A DNA stretch of 64,000 nucleotides from Meghimatium bilineatum (lineage: Eukaryota; Mollusca; Gastropoda; Stylommatophora; Philomycidae), in assembly GCA_034231615.1 (NCBI GenBank), contig CM067304.1, positions 24,920,589 through 24,984,588 of the forward strand, given 5' to 3'. Below are positions 43,960-56,240 of the stretch, one piece after another. The notes beneath the pieces are model-generated. The model made no database searches. It was given only the letters and a program-made list of their open reading frames with translations, and was not told where the DNA came from. Position 1 is the stretch's first letter; each line of letters opens with the position of its first letter. The position numbers and the translations under genes were made by a program.

Positions 43960-45380
43960 TTAGGAACAAGCGTCACAGCACTGGGGGCATTCCCATATAT
44001 ACTCTGCTTGCCGTTCTGTCAGCCACCTAAAAGTGTATAAGCTCAGTGTCCCAGTCAATTGCTGATTACGCATTCTTCTTCTGATCTTTCTGGAGAGGGA
44101 GCACTTTCTTCTATCGCCTCTAGTAACTTCCATTTCTACCATTATCTGAATATGTACATTGTCTCGTTCGACCTCCTCCTCGTCTTCTCGTAGGGTATCC
44201 ATGATGGCTCTAATCAACTCAATCCTGTTTCATCTTATCTCAGTGCCATTCATCAAGACTTTACCAGCCTACACATTGGATCTTCGTTTCCGCTGACCCC
44301 GGCATGATCTGGACCTTAGATAAATGTAATGCTCTGCACGTTGTTAAGAAGAATGACCCATTCAGTTATTCAGTTCTGATCATACACTTTTCTATCTTGC
44401 GCAGCATACTTTGAGAGTCCGATAGAATCACTGAGTCTGTTGGTGGTTGCGTCGTCAGCCAAGTGAGAGTTGCCGTCACCACTTCTATTTCTATTCTCAT
44501 ATTTGATATTGTATGCAGCTGACTTCTCAGCTAATTTCTTGCCATTTTGGTAGGCCACAAACCCCAACCACACCTGTTTGTTTCTTGTGTTACTGAGCAG
44601 TCTGTGTAAATTGTTGTATCAAGTAACATCGAGTGCAGCAGTATAAGTTCTTGGATCATTTCCTCTTTTCTGTTGGCAGCCCAGTCGCGGCACTCTCTTC
44701 CCATCTGTATTACAACTGTTGTCAATAATTTCTCTCTTTGCCAAATGTCACCCAGTCACAGTCTCTTCCCACTTCCACCAACTCACAAACTCTGAGTAGA
44801 GTATCTTCTGCTTCTGTCATCCAAGACCTTCCTATCTTGATATGCCTTCCTTTTGTGTTTAGAGATTGGTGTGATGAACATTATTGGCGACCTTAAAGTA
44901 TTCTTTAACCTGAGCTATTTTATGTCTTGCTTTGATGCTTGGTAGGTCTAGGAGAAACCTCAAGGTCATGACAGGCGTATCTCTTGCGCATCCTAGGACA
45001 GCTCTCATTGCCTAGTTTTGAACTTTCTCCAATCTATCCACATGTGTTTGAGACAGTATAAGTAAACCTAAGCCATAGTCCAACACAGATAATACCACTG
45101 TCTGCATCATCTGAAAAAGGGGTTGCTGTGGCATCTCTGCAGATGCCATTGATTTTGACTGCACTACACCCTTCCCAGCTTTCTGAATAACATTGTCCAC
45201 ATGTTTCGCGAAAGATAAGACTTCTATCAAAAGTGATGCCTAGATATTTCATAGTCTGCTCCCTGTCAATGTTTATGCACATGCAGGTGGCTGCTGGTAC
45301 TGTGACTATGTTGTTGTGCAGCGAGAACCAGACGATGTTTGCCTTGGTGGAATTGATGTCTAACTTTTAGTCAGTGCACC
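43960..45380 (-). mobile_element. Family E LINE: RT thumb, RNase H, tail
   Basis: Minus-strand pieces in order: MKYLGITFDRSLIFR..KHVDNVIQKAGKG (45250-45180), SVLDYGLGLLILSQTHVDRL then EKVQN (45080-45012), IYTDCSVTQETNRCGWG (about 44625-44570, Cys for Gly in TDGS), KLAEKSAAYNIK (about 44540-44505), and a C-terminal WECPQCCDAC (about 43990-43965). The same family is at 54935-56085. It is frameshifted in several places and inactive. Confidence 0.8.
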
Positions 45381-45980
45381 AGAGAGATTAATGTTCTAGA
45401 TTACTCTGGACGTATGGGTAGAAAATATATCTTGATACCTCAAGTCAATGTACATGATAGTTTATCATTTGAGTTTGCCCAAAATATTTGAGATTGTATT
45501 TCATACATGACTATTGAGAGGAAAGGCATATGTGTATCAAAACAAACCTTCATAGAAGATAATTTTGACCATTTCTGTGTTGGTCACTATGTATATTATA
45601 TTTGTCGCCTGTCAATGCAGATCAATGAAATGTGTGAAAATAATCAAAAACCTGATGTATGAAGGCTTGTTGTGGCTCTGCGTGTAGGCATTTACTGTCG
45701 ATAGCAATGATTTCATGATATAATTTGTGTTTTCATGGACATGAAAGTTTCTTGAGGTTGATGATTAAAACTAAAATAACAAACATAAAAAAGGGGATAT
45801 GCCGTATCCCTGCGTGTCACCAGAATAAAATCCACTATTATAAACATGCCCTATACAGTTGTTTTTTCAAAAACACTACACTAAGTGAAACACCCAAACA
45901 GCATTACTTATATGGACATATGCTTGTTCTGCCAATGGCCTATTTGTTACAGCAGCATGAATTATTTATGGAATTATTAT
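45381..45980. other. Unrecognised intergenic stretch
   Basis: AT-rich, no gene. The end merges into a family F LINE without a visible boundary. Confidence 0.4.
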
Positions 45981-46865
45981 TTAATGGAAACAAAGAGAAT
46001 GAACAACGAGCTCAATGAACTGCTATTCGCTGACAATCAAAGCATCATAAATGGTGACGAAGAAAAATTGCCAAGTCACATCAACTCTCACTATCAAGAA
46101 TATGCAATAAACACAACATGTGGATTAACTGACAAAAGATAGAAACTATAAAGATATGCAAAAAACGAGATCAGCAGATCATTTAAACATCCAAATTAAG
46201 AACAAAACAATTAAACAAGTCAAAGAGTTCAAGTACATAGGAAGTATCTTCACAGAAGATGGGCGAGATAGAGATATAGGAACAAGATGTCAAAAGGTAA
46301 ATGCTATGGCATACCAACTGTCACCATTGCTATTCCACCCAAAAAATCAACTTGAAAGTAAAGAAACATGATTAAGAGCATCTTTATTCCAACACTATGT
46401 TACCAATGCCAAACTTGGCAACTGACATCTACACATAAGAGAAAGATTGAAACTTGCGAAATGATATGTAATTGGACTCACCAGACTCGACTAAGTGCCA
46501 GTGAAAACTTCAAAATGATAATAGGTATCATACCATGCATCGAATATATAGAGAAAAAAACAGATAAAATGGTTTGGACATCTTATGAGGATGAACGATC
46601 AACTTCCCATTAGAGCTTAGACCCCTATAACAAGATGGAATCAGGATACAGAGGGCAAACAGAGACAGAGTTTGCCTATGGCAAACCTAGGAAAAGATGG
46701 ATAGACAACAAGATGGATAGACCATCCTGAATAAACATCATTACACCTCAACCAGAGCAACACACCTGGCTCAGGAACACAAACTACATTTACTTCACAA
46801 ACCCCTACGTTCAACGGCAAGTGTGGAAGATACGACAACACCACCCTGGGGATAGACTCTCAGAT
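45980..46865 (+). mobile_element. Family F LINE: RT palm to C-terminus
   Basis: Visible pieces are MNNELNELLFADNQSIINGD (46001-46060; FADN for FADD), KEFKYIGSIFTEDGRDRDI (46220-46280), IKSIFIPTLCYQCQTWQL (46371-46425) and a GHLMRM-like segment in another frame near 46573. The KPRKRWIDN tail is near 46685. Asn replaces the second catalytic Asp. Confidence 0.8.
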
Positions 46866-46869
46866 GTGT

Positions 46870-47620
46870 GTTTGTCAACATATACATGGACAAAATAACA
46901 AACGAAGCTCACATCAACAAAGTGAAAACCATTGTAAATAAACCTGATGAGGAACTTAATAATGAAGTCAACAAATTAATATTTGGCGACGATCAAAGTC
47001 TAATATACGAAAATGAGGAACATTTGCAAAACCATATAATGCATTGCTAGTAGTAGGGCCTACGTAGGAAGTACAACATGAAAAGTAACATAAAAAACAG
47101 AAGTTATCAAAATGTGCAAGTCTGCAACACCAATGGATAGGGCCTATAACAGTAGATAACACCAAAGTGAAACAAGCCAAAGAATTTAAATATGCAGTCA
47201 ACATTTTTGTTTCCGAAGATGGAAGACTAGACAGAGAAATTGCAAGAATGATGGTAAGAGAGACAGAGGTGACAGCGTCTAAAACAAGGTGTCAGAAAGC
47301 AAACACAGTGACATACCAACTTTCACCATTACTTCTTCACCCAAAGATCAGGATGGAAATCAAAAGACAGATAATATCTGCAATTTTTATACCGACACTC
47401 TGCTGCCAATGTCAAACATAGTCTAGCAGAGGAAAATCGTTACATGTGACGTGAAGTGTCTGAGAAAAGCTGCAATGGTTACTAAACTAGATAAAATAAG
47501 AAATGAAGAAACTAGGAAAATAGTTGCTATATGTATTTAACATATTGAAAGACAGACAGTAAAATCGTTCGGTCACCGTATGAGAATGAACCCAAACCAA
47601 ATACCAATACGAACATACAT
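46870..47620 (+). mobile_element. Family F LINE, second adjacent copy
   Basis: VNIYMDKITNEAHINKVKT (46872-46930) leads to LNNEVNKLIFGDDQSLIYEN (46945-47010), where the catalytic loop keeps FGDD. AKEFKYAVNIFVSEDGRLDR and ISAIFIPTLCCQCQT (47380-47421) follow. It is in tandem with the previous copy and in the same orientation. Confidence 0.78.
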
Positions 47621-48360
47621 CATCATCATGTGCCATGTCGGCTGACGTAGGTGATCATGGCTCTCCACAGCACTATCTCCAGCATTATGTATGAAGATCG
47701 TTAATATTTCCCTGCCGTGCCAGGTTGTCAAACTAATATTTTCTCGCGCTGCCGCCTCTGTCTCTGTTGCCATCAATCTTGCATGTTGTGACTATGTTCT
47801 CCAGGCCTACTTGTCTCATAACGTGGCCAAAAAATGCAGATTGTCTTTTTCTGATATTATTCACATTAGTTTTTATGGAAGTCCATGTTATTCTCAGCAT
47901 TCTTCTATAGAACCACATTTCTTGTGCCTCTAATTTCCCACTTCTCTGTTTGTTTAGTGTCCAAGATTTGAATCCATAGGCCCTATGTTAGTATAGGAGT
48001 TATATAGCACTGCAGAACTCTCTTCCTCATCTCTAATGACAAGGTCATATTACACAATATATTTTTTATTTTTCTGAATGTTATTTTTTCCTGCTTCTTT
48101 TTTCCTATTCTGCTTCTTATTTCTGTTGAACTGCTTCCATCTGCTTTAATCGATGTACCTAAATATTTGAATTGGTGGACCTGTTTCAATACTATATCAT
48201 TCACTTTGATCTTGCAATGTGTCAGTGTGGTATTTTGTTTCTTTGAAATGACCATTATATCTGTGTTAAAAAAATATTTAGGAAGGGGCATTTCTCTTTA
48301 CTTTCTTTGACTACTACATTAATTAAATCTTAAAGATCTTCCTCATTTTTAGCAATTGAA
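47600..48360 (-). mobile_element. LINE thumb and C-terminal fragment
   Basis: The minus strand reads DIVLKQVHQFKYLGTSIKAD then GSSSTEIRSRI (48215-48110), LEMRKRVLQCYITPILT (48035-47985) and MWFYRRMLRITWTSIKTNVN (47918-47860). QSAFFGHVMRQVGLENIVTT, then KIDGNRDRG (47840-47745), ends it. This is a common animal LINE C-terminus, broken by shifts. Confidence 0.8.
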
Positions 48361-48374
48361 CAGTGTCATATAAC

Positions 48375-48595
48375 AAGAGCATATAACAAAAGAATATCCA
48401 GGCATAATGCCAAAGGTAGACCAAGAAAACGGTGGATAGAAAACATCAAGATAACCTTGAACAAATGTGAACTTAATGCAACCAAGGCGACACATCTGGC
48501 ATTGGAACGGCAACTTAAGGTCCCACCCCTATGATTAATGGCAAGTGTGAATATATCAACTATCATTCACCTGGAGATAGACAATAGCCTCTCAT
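48375..48595 (+). mobile_element. Family F LINE 3' tail
   Basis: AAAAGAATATCCAGGCATAA through ATCAAGATAACCTTGAACAA matches 30000-30080 and gives a KGRPRKRWIENIKITLN reading. It ends in non-coding sequence near 48595. Confidence 0.65.
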
Positions 48596-49000
48596 ACCAC
48601 ATGTGTTAATAAATATTTGTGTTACCCATGAAGTTGAAATTAATTATAGATGTTAATGTTTATTTATACCGTTCAGTTTTTGATACTTCAAAACAAAGAC
48701 TGAGAGTCTGATATCATAGCTTGCCCCGATGAATAGGCCTACAATTGAAAGGAATCATTTTTTGAAGGGAACCAGTGCGTCTCTATTGTCTATTGTCTTT
48801 CCCCAGGTGGTTTGTGATCCACTCTTGCCGTTAAGCGTAGGGGTGATTGGAGCACGAGCTTGCGTTCTAAAGCTAGATGTGTGGCCTCGGCTGTGATATG
48901 ACCGTGTCTGTTCAGTCGCTGTAATGACTTTAAGATCAATGCATTAACCTATGCTCCGTTAAGCATGTGAAACAATTATCAACAATTAATGTGATAAACA

Positions 49001-49775
49001 TTGAGTGAAAACCATCAAGATGCACAAACAAAAACTGACAGATTAAAACTAATTGCAAGACAAATAGGTCTCCACATCAACTCACCAAAAACAAAAATTA
49101 TGGACTTCACCAATTCACCTAACGTAATTATTTTAAATGGACAACAACTTGAAAAGGTACACAAATTCTCCTATCTAGAAAGCAAACTAATACTCGATGG
49201 TGATGTCATGACAGAAATTACAACTCGCATTGCACTAGTATCAAGTTCCTTTAACAGACTCTAATATCTGGAGATCAAAGTCAATCTGCACACGCGCGAA
49301 AATGGGTTTATTTAATTCCTGCGTTATTTTAGTGCTATCATATGTATGTGAGAGCTCGAAAAGCTCTTCATCTTCAGAAAAGAAATTACTGAGAAATTAC
49401 TACAAATGTCTTCGTAGGATATCTAACACCCATCTGAGTGAATTCAAATCGAATGATAAAACCAGAGAAGAGACACATCAAAATTTCATCACAGATGTTA
49501 TCAGAAAACGCCGTTGGTCCTACATTGGGCATGTCCTACGCGCAGACACCAACAGAATACACCACCAATCTCTTGAATGGATACCTACAGGCAAAAGAGC
49601 AATGGGTAGACCAAAAGAAACACTCAGAAGAATAGTACTTAGCGAAAGTAAAACAACCAATATTCATATTATTAAAGAACTGCACAGAATAGCTTTGAAC
49701 TGACAGAATTGGAGAGATCTGACCTCTGCTCTATGCGCTAACTTCAGCGCAAAGGGAAAATGAATGAATGAATCG
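49001..49775 (+). mobile_element. Family G LINE C-terminal half with ATGA tail
   Basis: Two frames (49001-49264 and 49302-49703) read LHINSPKTKIMDF, KVHKFSYLESKLILDGDVMT then EITTRI, LFNSCVILVLSYVCES, NYYKCLRRISNTHL and KRRWSYIGHVLRADTNRIHH, then GKRAMGRPKETLRRIVL. A short ATGAATGAATGAATC tail at 49761-49775 is the 3' terminal repeat. It starts after the RT catalytic loop, so it is 5'-truncated. One frameshift lies between the two frames. Confidence 0.85.
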
Positions 49776-50159
49776 AAAAGCCCAGATCTGGTTTAAAAAA
49801 TAAGAATAGTAGTGGAAACAATTCGTCTGAGAAAAAAAGAAATGAGTTGGGTCATAGTTCAGTGCACTATGTTACAGGTGTACCGTTCCTTGTACATAGA
49901 TAAAAATATATACAATACGGTATCTTACCTTTATAGGAGTGCTATATATTTGTAAGAATTGAAATACTTTAATTGTCTAAATGTATAATGTCAATGATAT
50001 CGCATTAATAATGGGAACATATTAAAGTGACTGCGTGAACTTTATGTTGTTCGGGAGTTGTAATACAGTCGCACAGTCGTACCACTTTCTCAACTCTTGA
50101 CTTCTGCTAGTATTGGTTTTATGTGCGTGTACATTCGGCGTTATAAGTTTTGACTGCAA

Positions 50160-50303
50160 ATTTGAACTAGTAAATGCATATTTGTTTGAAACAGTCGTTC
50201 TTCACTAACAAGGAACATTGACGTTTTTGAAGTGAACTTGATACAGACTCAAATTTTAACAGTTTCACAGTTTGTATAAATAAAGTTATAAATAATAGAC
50301 AAG
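50160..50303 (+). promoter_or_regulatory. Presumed AACS 5' UTR and proximal upstream region
   Basis: An in-frame TAA at 50289-50291 lies just before the ATG at 50304, so the open frame cannot start further upstream in this exon. No TATA box or initiator can be assigned with confidence. Confidence 0.35.
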
Positions 50304-50448
50304 ATGAATGCAAACGCCAACAACGGGGATGATACACTCGCTGTCCATAAGTCTACTCCGAAACTCATGTGGGTTCCTGACCCACAACAAGAAACAAACA
50401 TGGATAAGCTACGAAATATTATAAACGAAAAATATGGAGTGAATTTAA
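50304..50448 (+). CDS. AACS: AACS exon 1 (start codon)
   Basis: The ATG is at 50304 in the context AAGATGA. The exon reads MNANANNGDDTLAVHKSTPK, then LMWVPDPQQETNMDKLRNII. It ends NEKYGVNL plus one base before GTAAGT. The W-PDP..T-MD pattern is the conserved AACS N-terminus. Confidence 0.88.
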
Positions 50449-50520
50449 GTAAGTTTAATTTACTTTAATTTACTTTAAATTATTCAATGGATTATGTTGT
50501 GATTTTGAATCAAGTTCATA

Positions 50521-50545
50521 TATTGGGGGGGGGGGGAGGGGGAGG
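50521..50545. repeat. Poly-G tract
   Basis: Fifteen of sixteen bases around 50525-50545 are G; length may be unreliable. Confidence 0.8.
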
Positions 50546-50708
50546 AAGAGGGTTCAGCCCCACACCCCCTTAGCAAATCAGAATATACAACGTTTAGTAC
50601 TAACTAGGAACTTAACCATAGATAGCCAAAATGTTATCCTAGGCCAAAAGTCAAACAGCCCCCACACCCGCCTTCCCCAGTTGGTTTTCACAAAAAGGTA
50701 GAATCTTG

Positions 50709-51035
50709 GGTAAAACTACCGATCAACTCTTCACTGTGCTATAAATAGCACACATTGTTTACATTTTTTACGAAGCTGACGTCACGGATTCCCATTGTAC
50801 ATGCGCAGTCACCTATCTATTAGCCAAGTGGCAACAAACTTTAAAATTATAACTAATTTATTTATTACTTTATAACAAATCCTAACCCTAACCCCCCTCC
50901 CTAATCTAAATAAATGCTAATGCCAAATTAATATTCCGTTTCAAATAACAACTTCTGCAATCACGCTGCAAAGGTTAGGTAATACCTTGAAACTAGAACA
51001 AAGGTCACAGCGAAAAGTTGATCCGTAATTGCGTT
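50709..51035. mobile_element. Merlin-type MITE
   Basis: This is a 327-bp element without coding capacity. The last 25 bp at each end are inverted repeats with about four mismatches (inner part GATCAACTCTTCACTGTG left, GATCAACTTTTCGCTGTG right, inverted). The flanks GAATCTTG (50701-50708) and GAATCTTT (51036-51043) are an 8-bp duplication with one change. The left subterminal GTGCTATAAATAGCACAC and the following GACGTCACGGAT also occur in the Merlin element at 23141-23190. Confidence 0.85.
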
Positions 51036-51289
51036 GAATCTTTCATCAAACATAAAATTTGACACGAATTACCGTGTGCCCCCCTTTTTTTATGGAAATC
51101 CCCAACCTTTACTTAAGTAAAAGGAAACATATCCACGGCCTTGTTGTGAATACCTCCTAATTCTATATTTGGCATACCCATTCTGAACCTTGTAACCAGG
51201 GCCATATTAAAATGCTTCTGCAAGATGTAGTTGGGTGGGTGTATTACAGTTTAAAAAAAGTTTCCTCATCTTCCCTTATTTTCATGAAC
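51036..51289. other. Intronic spacer
   Basis: No gene or repeat recognised apart from a poly-T/C run near 51080-51090. Confidence 0.4.
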
Positions 51290-53036
51290 TTTTTTGAACT
51301 TTTTTCGAAAACCCTCTAAAATATGGTCCAGGAGCTTTCTTGGCTTTAGTTTCTTCAGCCCTTGTTGGAGTTCCTGCATACTGAAGTCATCATCAAATAT
51401 GGTTGAGCCAGAGGTTTGGACTTATTCTTGCTCCTGTTGTTTGTCTGGGCTAACTTTGACGTTATTGTCTTCAGCAAAGGAATCTGCAAAGTAATCAGCT
51501 GCATGTTTACCTGGTTAAAATGATTCTATCTTTATAAAGTGTGATCCTGGTATTTCTCACTGTACCTACGTCATTTAGTTGTTTTAAAAGTTTCCATAAT
51601 TTCCTAGTATCTCTTTCTAGGTTCAGCGACTCTGTTTTTTTCTTTCCAGCTGCTCCGTCTGGCTTGTAACTTGGCTCTTTGAAATTTAGCCTTTATTTGC
51701 TGATATTTGTTATGTTCTTAGCTAGGTCTGTTCTCAACCTTCTGTCTAGATGTTTCAATCTAATTTTGTAGCTTTTCAAGGTCATCATTCCAGTAGGGTT
51801 TGTAGTTTTTGAGTGCCCCCCCCCCCGGGTATGGTTTTACTAGCAGCATGTAGTAGGCCTATACATCTATTAAATTCACTCACTGCTCTATTGATGTCTT
51901 TGTCCAAATTCATGCCCTTAGCTAGAAAACTGGTTAAATGCTGGTACATTTTCCAGTCTGCCCTCTTATAGTTCCACCTAGTGAGCGTGCTGCTGTCCTT
52001 GGTAAATTCATTGTGGATTTCCAGAAATACTTGTCTGTGGTGACTACCCCCAAGCTGCTTTCCAACGACACGTGTGGTGTTCCATTCCAGTCCTCGTGAG
52101 TGGAATGCCAGGTCTGGTGTAGAGGTGGTGTGCCATGCTCTCGAGTAGAATGTTAGTGAGTCTGCTGGCTGGTTTATAAGGATGAGATTATTTTCATCCT
52201 GCCAGCTCTCAAGTTCTTCACCTCTCTTGTCGATGTGATCGTAGCCCCAGCTCTGAGAGTGGCTGTTGAAGTTACCACACACCATAAGACTCTTTTTTCT
52301 GGAATTGTGTCTAGTGGCAATGGTCTATCATTTGGGCAGTGGTAGTTCAGGAGATGGAATTCTGAACTGTCATTTTTTATTTGGAGCATCTGGTATTCTG
52401 CCCCCTCCATATATACTTCCAGCTGACATGCACTGATATTGTTTTTAACAAGTGTCACAATTCCACCCTTTCACCAGTCCTTTCTTTCAGCCCAGTAGTA
52501 CAGGTAACCTCTAATTTTGAAGGCTATGTTGCTGCTAAGGTGTATTTCTTGGATACAGCATATACTAACTTGTTCTTCACTTAGGATATTTTCAAGTTCC
52601 AATATTTTGCTGTATCCATCTCTTTTACTGTTGACACCCTCAGCATTCCAGTGCATTATTTTTATTGGTTTGTTTGGCCAGTAGCTCTATTCCCTTGCCT
52701 CCTGGTTCCTCGGGGCAATTGAGAAGGACTTCCAGTAACTGAGGTTGGGCCCTTTCAAGGTATAGGGCCCGGCACCTTACCTGCCTGAACGTCATTCACA
52801 GGGCAGGCACCATAACTGTTCATAGATGCAGACATGTTTCCATTGTGTTTTGTGCGTGGTAACCTGATTATCTGTGCACCTTTTGGCTGGTTGCCTCCGT
52901 CTTCAGCACTCTGCTTACTTGGGCCGAATTATGGTCCTGCTCGAGTGGGAGTGCCCGACCAGTCTTAGTTTCCAGCCCCTGATGGCTGAACTAAGCCCCA
53001 TCACCACTTCAAGGTGCTGGCGTCGATGGGGTTCTC
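51290..53036 (-). mobile_element. Family C LINE 5' half: leader and endonuclease
   Basis: From high to low coordinates: a leader (53036-52660), then MHWNAEGVNSKRDGYSKILE with EQVSICCIQEIHL (52656-52560). KGGIVTLVKNNISACQLEVY follows (about 52470-52410). The core VCGNFNSHSQSWGYDHIDKR (52285-52220) has GN where endonucleases have GD. TPDLAFHSRGLEWN is at about 52100. GGSHHRQV (about 52045) has His where the catalytic SDH-type Asp is expected. A poly-C tract (51817-51829 region) breaks the frame. Both changes indicate an inactive endonuclease. Confidence 0.85.
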
Positions 53037-53933
53037 AATAACTAATGTATGAAGAGAGCAGACGGGGGAGAGGAAATTGAGGATAGTGTACAACCAACTG
53101 GTTAAGGGAACTATCAGTGCTTTACCTTTGCTATCTTTTTAAAGAGACTGAGCATCTATGGGTATACCCAGAGTGCCATGATTTTGTTTCTGCTAATCAC
53201 ATTATTTCATCTAATGTCTACAGTTTTTCTATGACAGATGGAGGGTAGTCTGTCTTTGTAGGCATAGTTATTCACTGCTTACCAGAGTCGTATAAGTAGG
53301 TTTCGCTCAGATAAGATGTGGTCATCTGGTGAAGTCTATAGTGACATAGATATTGGCAAAAATGTCTAGTGATGATGACTGACCATATTTTGGATGTGTG
53401 ACAAGATTAGTATGCTGTACAGTAGCTTAAAAGGTGTTCAAAAGATGTAGAAGATTGATTTGTGTTTGGATTTCCCAATGATACTCCACTCTCTCAACAA
53501 AGCAGCACGCAGCCTTCCAAGACTACCACTTAAAGCACATAATTTAATAGCTTCAAGTGATAATCCCCATGGATCTAAGAAAAAATGCACTTGTAAATAT
53601 GTCACAATACAGAATTGAGTCCACTACATCTTACACAAGGCAAATGGCTGTGCCAGGGAGATTCCCTGCACACATATTTACTTAGCTTTTCCTTTTTGTG
53701 GTTAAGATCTAGAATGAAATCTTACTTCAGTTGAACTAGTCACCTGTGGAGCAGAAAGAGTGTTTAACTTGTGTGCATGAGATACTGTTATCATGTACAA
53801 CCTTAGAAATTGTATGCTTTGGGTCTGATGTCATGCTTGGAGATTGCTTAAGTAAGCAATAAGTCAAGTTATTGTTAGAGCATAAATTAAGTTTGTGCAT
53901 GAATAAAAAATTATTTTAAACTTATTACTTCAG
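53037..53933. other. AACS intron 1, unrecognised part
   Basis: No gene, RNA or repeat was recognised. Confidence 0.45.
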
Positions 53934-54037
53934 TGTCCTATAAAGAGTTTCATCAGTGGTCATGTGACAACTATGCTGAATTTTGGGAGGAAGTCTGGAC
54001 ATTCACAGATATTGTTCATTCCAAATCATTTCAAGAG
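53934..54037 (+). CDS. AACS: AACS exon 2 (SYKEFHQWSCDNYAEFWEEVW)
   Basis: The acceptor is TTACTTCAG and the donor is GTAATA. The first two bases complete Met with exon 1. The exon then reads SYKEFHQWSCDNYAEFWEEV and WTFTDIVHSKSFQE, the ACAS_N-type Y..WS....FW pattern. It leaves in phase 0. Confidence 0.93.
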
Positions 54038-54934
54038 GTAATATTCATTGTCATGTTATATATTATGACAATCGATAATAAGAGATAATAATCATGTTGC
54101 ATATTACTTTTACTTCTAAAACCTCCCCCAAGGAAAATTGTGCTTTGGGTTATGTGACACGTTTCAACAGTAATCATTATTCATGCAGAAATAGTAAGTA
54201 AATATTGAAAAATAATATAAAAAGGGTTAAATAACAGATTTTATGTTGAACAATTCACAGAATTGATGTTTTGACCAAAAGTTCCTATAAAGAAAGAGAT
54301 AAACACAGAATGCACCAAAAATCAAAGTCTGCATTAAGTTCTACTACATTGCTTGTATGTCCATTTGATTTTATGGTTCTATTCTGTGTTTCAACTTCAG
54401 GTAAAAATGGTGGCTAGCAACGCAAGTTTTTTTTTGTGTGTGTGAGACACTGACAACTTCACCTGAAAATAATTGATTTTCCCCCCCCTAAATTTCATCT
54501 AAAAAGTTCTGCTAGTTAGCCAAATAGGAGGTCCACTTATTGAGACCTTTGCTGGTACTTATGGAGTACGTGCATCTGTGCTGAAATTTTTATGAGTTTT
54601 TTCTGTTTTTTTTTCAACATTTGATGTCAACAGTTCTCTATACTAATGACCGTCACATTGAAACGACATAAACGTGGAGGTAAAAAATATAAAGGTAGGA
54701 GAGTGGTCTTAAAGAAAAAGATAGGGGAAAACCAAGAGAGAAGTTGCTTTACAACCTAACATTGTGGGAGGAAGTTTCTATAACAGCCGAAGCCTCAGAT
54801 AGGCTATTCTTGTAAGAGAAGGCATTGATACGCTTGAGGTAGATATGTCCAAATGGCGCTCCACAGTAAAAACAGGTGCATCTTGTGAAAAGAGAAGAAA
54901 TGCAACAGCTCAAAAGTGGAGAGTAGCTAGAAAA
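54038..54934. other. AACS intron 2, unrecognised part
   Basis: AT-rich; a short LINE-like basic stretch (KRHKRGGKKYKGRR-like, about 54660-54700) may be a scrap. No gene seen. Confidence 0.4.
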
Positions 54935-56085
54935 TAATGTTAGTTAGTTAGTCGTTGAATCATCGTCACTGCACTCCGGACAAGTCCATAAGTGCTCAGA
55001 TCTCTCTTTGAGTGTAGCCGCATTACACGTTGACTGACAGTCCCAGTACGAAGTTGATTGACCATCATTCTTTCTTGCCCATGAAACCGCTCCTTTCTAG
55101 CGACACCACATTTCAAACCAAATTCCTTTATTCTAGTCATGGAACAAGAGTCATCGTCACTTATGCAGTCATTTGTTCGTACGTTTTCCCGTAGGGTGTT
55201 CAAAATGTCTGATCGATCCATCGCTCCACCAACAGCCGTAGTAGCAGCGTGTGTGGCCAACCTATCTCCTCTCTCATTACCCCGGACTCCCGCATGCCCC
55301 GGCACAAAAATGCAAGTCACTTTACACAAAACAGGAATTCTTCACTGCATCCAGCCACTGTTCCCAAATATATCCCACCTGAACTTTCACAGTAATGCTC
55401 ATCGAGTCGCTGAGTATGCAGGCATGCGAGCAGACCCATTGCAAAGCTTTGGTTACTGCCAAAATCTCCATTGTCATGCTGCTTGTCGTATGATCGAATG
55501 CACCACTTTACTCTCTGATGGTTTCCCCCCACCTTTGAGCCGCGAAGACCCAGGTACTTCTGATGTGTCTCTCAACCGACCCATCTGTATATACAATCAT
55601 ATCACCGTCCCTGGAATTTTTATCGATTAAAGCGAGTTCCTCCGACTCCACCACTGTCGGACACCATTCCTACATTCTCTACTGAGTGTTGTTATTACTT
55701 TGAAGGCTGTTGGACAATCTAAGGATGCTCGACTGCATTCCACACCAGGTAACACATCCTCCAATCTGCACACACTCTGTATAATATCCTCTGCGAGCCA
55801 CATCCACGACTTTCCTCTCTTAAGTCAACTGCCTTTCACATTGAGAATTTCAGTGTGTAGAGGATGTTCTTTATCATCAGTGATTTGTAGGTAGTCCCGT
55901 GCCCTGCAGATTTGTATTCTTTGCTCTGCAGTTGGGCAATCCAGTAAGTATCGCATAGCCCGTGCCGACATATCTCTCGTACACCCAAAATGATTTGCAT
56001 TGCCCCTCATTCTGGATTCTATCAAATCTTTCTGTTTGAGTCTGACTCAGTGTTAGAATTGCCAGTGCGTACTCTACCACCTGAT
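54935..56085 (-). mobile_element. Family E LINE: RT thumb to RNase H and tail
   Basis: The minus strand shows LAILTLSQTQTERFDRIQN (56070-56015, RT thumb), MRYLLDCPTAEQRIQICRAR (about 55955-55900), a decayed RNase H, and its last segment FVPGHAGVRGNERGDRLATH (55310-55245), with the final Asp present. A cysteine-containing tail follows (about 55090-54960). The 3' end is a short run of CTAA units (54942-54953). It matches family E at 43960-45380. A 163-codon plus-strand frame at 55139-55630 is its antisense shadow. Confidence 0.8.
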
Positions 56086-56240
56086 TGTCTTGAGGAGATA
56101 CTATATCTAGAGAAAAAAATCATTCTTTCTGGTGATTTTAATGCAATTGGCATATCATGGGACAACATCACTTCCAATAAACATCTCTTATGTGACAGTG
56201 AACAGTGCTGTTCTTTATTTGTTGCATTATTTTGTAGTCT
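56050..56240 (+). mobile_element. LINE endonuclease fragment
   Basis: A plus-strand frame reads LEEILYLEKKIILSGDFNAI then GISWDNITSNKH. SGDFNA is the signature of LINE apurinic endonucleases; no other domain remains. Confidence 0.65.

Noticed and set aside
43960-45380. LTR retrotransposon or endogenous retrovirus
   Set aside because: RNase H here follows a LINE-type RT thumb; no protease, integrase or long terminal repeats were found anywhere in the window.
55139-55630. 163-codon + strand open frame
   Set aside because: It is the antisense shadow of the family E LINE RNase H region.
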